Source: Fimbriimonadales bacterium (lineage in GTDB: Bacteria > Armatimonadota > Fimbriimonadia > Fimbriimonadales > GBS-DC). Taken from it: a stretch of 64,000 nt of DNA. The translations under genes and the position numbers were made by a program. Of the stretch, positions 59,401 through 64,000 are shown in pieces. The notes below the pieces were generated by a model. It worked only from the letters and a program-made list of their open reading frames with translations, had not been told where the DNA came from and made no database searches. The stretch is taken from NCBI GenBank assembly GCA_025998675.1, contig AP024673.1, forward strand, positions 709,221-773,220. Direction: 5' to 3'. Every line of letters starts with the position of its first letter. Positions within the stretch are counted from its first letter, which is position 1.

Positions 59401-61068
59401 ATGCTCCACGCGCTGCACATCGAGAACCTGGCGATTATCGATCGGCTGGAGGTCGCCTTCGAGCCCGGTTTCAACGCGCTCACGGGCGAAACGGGCGCGG
59501 GCAAATCGATTCTGATTGACGCGCTGAATCTGGCGCTGGGCGAACGCGCCGACGCCAGCCTGATTCGCACAGGCGCGGACAAACTGCGCGTGACCGCCGT
59601 GTTCGAACTGCCCGACGACCCCGAATTGCACGCGCTGCTCAACGAACTGGGCGTCGCGCCCGAAGACGGCATGCTCTACCTCAGCCGCGAAGTGCAGGCA
59701 GGCGGACGCTCCCTCGCACGCATCAACGGGCAACCCGTACCCATCAGCGCGCTCAAAGCCGTCGGCGACTTCCTGATTGATATGCACGGGCAGCACGAAC
59801 ACCAGTCGCTGCTCAACCCCAGCAGCCATCTGGACTTTCTGGATCGCTGGCTGGGCGAGCCTGCGCTGACGCTGCGCCAGCAGGCGCGCCTGACGGTCAG
59901 CGCCCTGCGCCAGACTGAGCGCGAACTGCAGGAGCTGATTGCCCGCGAACGCGAGCGCGAACAGATGCTAGACCTGTACCGCTTCCAGGTGGACGAGATA
60001 CGCGCGGCGGACCTGCAGGTCGGCGAGGACGAGCAACTGGAGACCGAAGCGCGTCGCCTGACGCACGCCGAGAAGCTCATCGCGCTGGCGGGCAACGCCT
60101 ACGACGCGCTGATGGGCGAAAACAGCGCGTATGACCAGACCGCCGCCGCGTCGCGTAGCCTGACCGAAATCGCGCGGATTGACCCCAGCGCCGCCGCGTG
60201 GGGCGAACTGCTGGAGGGCGCGCTGGCGCAAATCGAAGAAACCGCCCGCAACCTGCGCGCCTACGCCGAGAGCATCGAGTACGACCCTGCCCGACTGGAA
60301 GCGGTCATCGAGCGGCAGGAGCTGATCAAGCGGCTCAAGCGCAAATACGGCGACACGATAGAAGCCGTGCTACAGTACGCGGACGAGGCGGCGTCGAAGC
60401 TGCACACGCTGGAAACGCAGACCGAACGACGCGCCGTGCTGGAGACGGAGCAGGCGCGGCTGCAGGCGGAGGCGCAGACGCTGAGCGAGCAGCTCTCCGC
60501 CCTGCGCCAAGAGGGGGCGCACCGCTTCGCGGAGGCGGTACAGGCGTCGCTGCGCGCGCTGGCGATGGAACGCGCCCAGTTCGTGGTGGAGGTGCGCCCC
60601 AAGCCGCTGGATGGGTCAGGCGTCGACAGCGTGGAGTTCCTGTTCAGTGCGAATCCGGGCGAGCCGCCGCGTCCCCTGAGCAAAATCGCGTCGGGCGGCG
60701 AGATGGCGCGTGTGATGCTCGCGCTCAAGACTGCCTTAGCCGACGCCGCGCCTGTGCCCACCCTCGTGTTCGACGAAATCGACGCGGGCATCGGCGGGCG
60801 CACCGCGCACGCCGTCGGCGAGCAGATTGCCCAGCTCGCTCAACATTTCCAGATTCTGTGTATCACGCACCTGCCCCAGATTGCCTCACGCGCCCGCCGC
60901 CACCTGCTGATAGAAAAACACACTGACGGCGCGGCGACGCGCGTGTGCGTGCAGCCGCTGCAGGGCGAGGCGCGCGTGCAGGAGATTGCCCGCATGCTCG
61001 CTGGCGCGCCCACCGAAACCGCCCTGCAACACGCGCGGGAGCTGCTGCTGGGCGCGTCCACCCAATAG
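59401..61068 (+). CDS. recN: DNA repair protein RecN
   Basis: 555 aa. SMC-like: HIENLAIIDRLEVAFEPGFNALTGETGAGKSIL (Walker A), two coiled-coil stretches around residues 160-380, KIASGGEMARVMLALK signature and PTLVFDEIDAGIGGRTA (Walker B). RecN organises DNA at double-strand breaks. It is 48 nt before the S9 peptidase. Confidence 0.95.
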   Translation: MLHALHIENLAIIDRLEVAFEPGFNALTGETGAGKSILIDALNLALGERADASLIRTGADKLRVTAVFELPDDPELHALLNELGVAPEDGMLYLSREVQAGGRSLARINGQPVPISALKAVGDFLIDMHGQHEHQSLLNPSSHLDFLDRWLGEPALTLRQQARLTVSALRQTERELQELIAREREREQMLDLYRFQVDEIRAADLQVGEDEQLETEARRLTHAEKLIALAGNAYDALMGENSAYDQTAAASRSLTEIARIDPSAAAWGELLEGALAQIEETARNLRAYAESIEYDPARLEAVIERQELIKRLKRKYGDTIEAVLQYADEAASKLHTLETQTERRAVLETEQARLQAEAQTLSEQLSALRQEGAHRFAEAVQASLRALAMERAQFVVEVRPKPLDGSGVDSVEFLFSANPGEPPRPLSKIASGGEMARVMLALKTALADAAPVPTLVFDEIDAGIGGRTAHAVGEQIAQLAQHFQILCITHLPQIASRARRHLLIEKHTDGAATRVCVQPLQGEARVQEIARMLAGAPTETALQHARELLLGASTQ

Positions 61069-61116
61069 CAGGAAATCCCTACGCCCGCGCGAACCCCATC
61101 CTGCGGAGGCAAACCT

Positions 61117-63117
61117 ATGAAACGCGCTATCACGATTGACGACCTGTTCCGTATCAAGCTGCTCGCCAGCCCGCAAATCGCGCCCGACGGCGAGCAGGTG
61201 GTGTTCGTCTATAAGTGGATTGATACCGAGAAAAACAAATACTTCTCCAACCTGTGGCGCGTGCGCGTCGGCGAAGAGCCCCAGCCCTTCACTTACGGCA
61301 AATGGAGCGACTCGCAGCCCCGCTGGTCGCCCGACGGCAGGCAGATTGCGTTCGTGAGCAACCGCCAGAAACCGAAAGCGCAGATTTATGTGATTCCCAT
61401 CGACGGCGGCGAGGCGCGCCCCATCACGAATCTGGAAGAAGGCAGCATCGGCAGCTTCGCGTGGTCGCCCGACGGAACGCGAATCGCCTTCACCTACCGC
61501 GAGACCGCGCCCGAATGGCGCGAAGCCGCTCGCAAAGAGCGTCAGGAGAAGGGACTTTCTAACCCACCGCGCATCATCCGCCGCCCCTACTGGCGACTGG
61601 ACGGCGACGGCGCGTTTGTGGATCAGCGCTACCATCTCTATGTGGTCGATGTACGCACGGGTGAGACGCAGCAACTCGTCGCCGATCCTGAATTCAGCGA
61701 ATCGAGCCCTGTGTGGTCGCCCGACGGCGCGCAGATTGCCTTCATCAGCAACCGCACGCCCGATCCAGACAATCATCCGGGCTACGACGCCATCTGGGTC
61801 GTGTCCGCTGAGGGCGGCGAGCTGCGACGCATTCCCGCGCCTGATGGACCCAAGTACCAGCTCGCGTGGTCGCCCGACGGACGGTACATCGCCTATATCG
61901 GCAACCCTTATCCCGACGACTCGTACCCACGCAACGACCATGTGTGGCTGGTCTCACTGGAGACGAGCGAGACGGTGGATTTGATTCCGAATCTGGACAA
62001 CACGGTCGGTGTGGGCACACTGACCGATGTGCGCGAGTTCGGCGGCGGCGCGCCCCTGCTCTGGAGCGCAGACAGCCAGCACCTTTACTTTCTGGTGAGC
62101 GAGCGCGGCGGCGTCTATCCGTACCGTGTGAAGGTGGACGGCACGCATCTGGACAAATTGCAGGACGGCGATTTTGAAGTTGCCGACCTCAGCCTGTCGC
62201 AGGACGAGCATCGCTTCGCGCTGCTGAAGGGCGACGCGACTCACCCGCACGAAGTGTTTCTTGGCGAGCGCACGGGCAACACGCTGGAGGCGCGCCCGCT
62301 AACTGCGTTCAACCAGCCCCTGCTGGACGAGGTGCAGATTGTCGCGCCCGAGGAGTTCGAGGTGCAGGCGGACGACGGCGTGAGCGTTCACGGCTGGCTG
62401 CTCAAGCCGCCCGATTTTGACCCCAGCCGCCAGTATCCGACGATTCTGATGATACACGGCGGTCCGCACGCGATGTACGGGCGCGTGTTTTTCCATGAGT
62501 TCCAGCTGCACGCGGCGCAGGGCTACATCGTGGCGTACACCAACCCGCGCGGCAGCGTCGGCTACGGCGAAGCGTTCGCCCGCGCCATCAAAGGCGACTG
62601 GGGCAACCGCGACTTCAAAGACCTGATGACCGTCGCCGACTATCTGGAGAGCCTGCCGTTCGTGGACAAAACGCGCATGGGCGTCGCAGGCGGCAGCTAC
62701 GGCGGCTACATGACCAACTGGATTGTGGGGCACACCAACCGCTTCAAGGCAGCCATCACTGACCGAAGCGTGGTGAACCTGGTGAGCATGGGCGGCACTT
62801 CCGACTTCCCGCAGATTCCCAATCGGTACTGGCAGGGCAACTTCTGGGACGAGCCCCAAAAACTCTGGGAGTGTTCGCCGCTGGCGTATGCGGGGCGCAT
62901 CCAGACCCCACTGCTGATTGTGCATAGCGAGGGCGACCTGCGCTGCCCGATTACCGAAGCCGACCAGCTGTTCGCCGCGCTGGCGCGTCAGGGCAAGGAA
63001 GCGCTGTATGTACGCTACCCCGCCGAGTCGAGTCATGGGCTATCGCGCAGCGGTCCGCCCGACCTGCGCCGCCATCGGCTGGAGCAGTACCTTGCCTGGT
63101 GGCGCGAGAAGCTGTGA
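61117..63117 (+). CDS. S9-family peptidase (acylaminoacyl-peptidase-like)
   Basis: 666 aa. An N-terminal seven-blade propeller with repeated W/SPDGxxIAFxS motifs (residues ~20-400) gates an alpha/beta-hydrolase domain. Nucleophile Ser in GGSYGGYMT, Asp in HSEGDLRCPI and His in ESSHGLSRSG are intact. Oligopeptidase or acylaminoacyl peptidase activity in the cytoplasm is expected; no signal peptide. GGAGG lies before the ATG. Confidence 0.92.
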   Translation: MKRAITIDDLFRIKLLASPQIAPDGEQVVFVYKWIDTEKNKYFSNLWRVRVGEEPQPFTYGKWSDSQPRWSPDGRQIAFVSNRQKPKAQIYVIPIDGGEARPITNLEEGSIGSFAWSPDGTRIAFTYRETAPEWREAARKERQEKGLSNPPRIIRRPYWRLDGDGAFVDQRYHLYVVDVRTGETQQLVADPEFSESSPVWSPDGAQIAFISNRTPDPDNHPGYDAIWVVSAEGGELRRIPAPDGPKYQLAWSPDGRYIAYIGNPYPDDSYPRNDHVWLVSLETSETVDLIPNLDNTVGVGTLTDVREFGGGAPLLWSADSQHLYFLVSERGGVYPYRVKVDGTHLDKLQDGDFEVADLSLSQDEHRFALLKGDATHPHEVFLGERTGNTLEARPLTAFNQPLLDEVQIVAPEEFEVQADDGVSVHGWLLKPPDFDPSRQYPTILMIHGGPHAMYGRVFFHEFQLHAAQGYIVAYTNPRGSVGYGEAFARAIKGDWGNRDFKDLMTVADYLESLPFVDKTRMGVAGGSYGGYMTNWIVGHTNRFKAAITDRSVVNLVSMGGTSDFPQIPNRYWQGNFWDEPQKLWECSPLAYAGRIQTPLLIVHSEGDLRCPITEADQLFAALARQGKEALYVRYPAESSHGLSRSGPPDLRRHRLEQYLAWWREKL

Positions 63118-63300
63118 GGGGGCGATTCGTTTCGCGCCTGCCCGTGCGAAAGACGACCCAAGCGACCTTGTTGCAAGGATACTTGTTCCGTCCTCGACAC
63201 AGCATATTCCGTCGCGTGGGGCGCGGCAACCGCGCCCCTACCCTTGCCCAGCAACGATGCGTGGTAGGAATTCCTCTCTCACCCGCGAAATATACAGCCG
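63118..63300. other. Intergenic region with palindrome
   Basis: 183 bp between the peptidase and the permease. The GTGGGGCGCGG/CCGCGCCCCTAC palindrome at 63216-63241 belongs to the family at 53393. TATACA at 63291-63296 may be the permease -10. Confidence 0.55.
63216..63241. repeat. GGGGCGC-type palindrome
   Basis: GTGGGGCGCGG and CCGCGCCCCTAC with a CAA loop; one base is missing on the left side compared with a perfect stem. Same family as 53393-53420. Confidence 0.65.
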
Positions 63301-64000
63301 ATGACTGGCGCGCTTCGATGGGCGACGATGGCGCTACTGACGGCGATTGCGGCGCTCACCTTCACGCCGCTGGTGTGGCTGCTCGCCGCCGCGCTCAAAG
63401 CGCCCGAAGACCTCTTCTCATACACCTTCTTCTCGCCGAACCCCAGCCTCAAAAACTTCTACGACCTGTTCACGCAGGTGGATTTCATGCGCTTCGTCGC
63501 CAATAGCGTGTTTGTCGCCTGCGCAGGGGTGGTGATTCAGCTCTTTTTCTCCTCGCTGGCGGGCTACGCGCTCGCCAAGTACGAGTTTCGGGGCAAAAAG
63601 GCGATTACGCTGTTGATGCTCGCGACGCTGCTCATCCCGGGACAGGTGACCCTCGCGCCGACCTACGAGCTGATTTATCGGATGGGACTGGTGGACACCT
63701 ACGCGGGGCTACTGGTGCCAGGCGCGGTGAGTGTGTTCGGCATCTTCCTGTTTCGGCAGGCGATGCTGAGCGTGCCGACCGAGCTGATTCACGCCGCGCG
63801 CATCGACGGCTGCTCCGAGTTCCAGATTTACTGGCAAATCGTGATTCCGACCGTGCGCCCGATGATTGGCGCGTTCGTACTGATCGCGTTCATGGGGCAG
63901 TGGAACTCGTTCCTGTGGCCGCAAATTATCCTGCACAGTGCGGAGCGGTTCACCCTGCCGATTGCGCTCACGCAGATGGTGGGCATCTATCAGCAGCAGT
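63301..64000 (+). CDS. Sugar ABC transporter permease (MalG/CUT1 type), 3' end outside window
   Basis: The frame from ATG 63301 stays open to the last base (233 codons). Several membrane helices, first around WATMALLTAIAALTFTPLVWLLAAAL; then SLAGYALAKYEFRGKK, LATLLIPGQVTLAPTYELI, and the EAA loop AARIDGCSEFQIYWQIVIPTVRP that contacts the ATPase. The MalG-type C-terminal helices are cut off. It may be the last gene of an importer whose other genes lie beyond the window. Confidence 0.92.
   Translation, partial: MTGALRWATMALLTAIAALTFTPLVWLLAAALKAPEDLFSYTFFSPNPSLKNFYDLFTQVDFMRFVANSVFVACAGVVIQLFFSSLAGYALAKYEFRGKKAITLLMLATLLIPGQVTLAPTYELIYRMGLVDTYAGLLVPGAVSVFGIFLFRQAMLSVPTELIHAARIDGCSEFQIYWQIVIPTVRPMIGAFVLIAFMGQWNSFLWPQIILHSAERFTLPIALTQMVGIYQQQ

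Overview
The window is GC-rich bacterial chromosome from a diderm. Outer-membrane efflux genes, HAF-repeat and dockerin-tailed secreted proteins, H-x-x-x-x-ADG pseudopilins, a DUF3084 protein and UPF0182 together suggest the phylum Armatimonadota (Fimbriimonadia-like), probably from a warm habitat. That placement is inference from gene style, not from a marker tree. Nearly every gene is housekeeping or secreted. No insertion sequence, prophage or rRNA was seen.

Layout. 1-1714: two tandem, nearly identical HAF/dockerin genes, the first cut by the window edge. 2028-4971 (-): DUF177, rpmF, plsX, an MBL hydrolase and a c-di-AMP receptor as one operon. 5058-8355: a metallophosphoesterase facing htpX-sufT-unknown-PIN. 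8427-14810: an exported leader protein followed by a TolC/adaptor/HME-RND metal efflux operon. 14818-15554: HicBA toxin-antitoxin between two short homologous repeats. 15641-19389: trmFO, aldehyde dehydrogenase and a BMP-type binding protein. 19559-23812: a LacI-controlled cluster ending in a GH144-type glucanase, with a consensus promoter and GGTTAACC operators. 23942-28583: tRNA-Ala(CGC), a RemA-like protein, then LCP / pseudopilin / HD / ABC-exporter-type permease. 28686-32506: type I-C-like cas1-cas2, a structured repeat-rich leader, and a CRISPR array of 26 repeats (37 nt) and 25 spacers with no interference genes. 32950-36109: xerC, hslV and a second copy of the permease. 36166-44084: GerE-like HTH, obgE, UPF0175, UPF0182, a GAF protein, a Cas4/RecB-like nuclease and a dockerin protein. 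44243-52043: FtsB-like, cupin, M28 peptidase, acyl-CoA ligase, rpsP-khpA-rimM, nfo and DUF3084. 52076-64000: a beta-helix protein, a third HAF/dockerin gene, pheT, TPR, dnaN, recN, an S9 peptidase and a partial sugar ABC permease.

The most general signal is a shared promoter element, GGTAYAMT. At about a dozen genes it lies only 5-9 nt before the start codon with no ribosome-binding site, so these transcripts should be leaderless. Genes with longer leaders carry AGGAGG-type sites. The most unusual locus is the CRISPR region. It combines a I-C-like adaptation pair with 37-nt non-I-C repeats and a G-poor leader built from three interleaved inverted-repeat motifs. The cas4 gene is missing there, but a free-standing Cas4-like nuclease lies about 10 kb away. 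Paralogous permeases flank the whole block.
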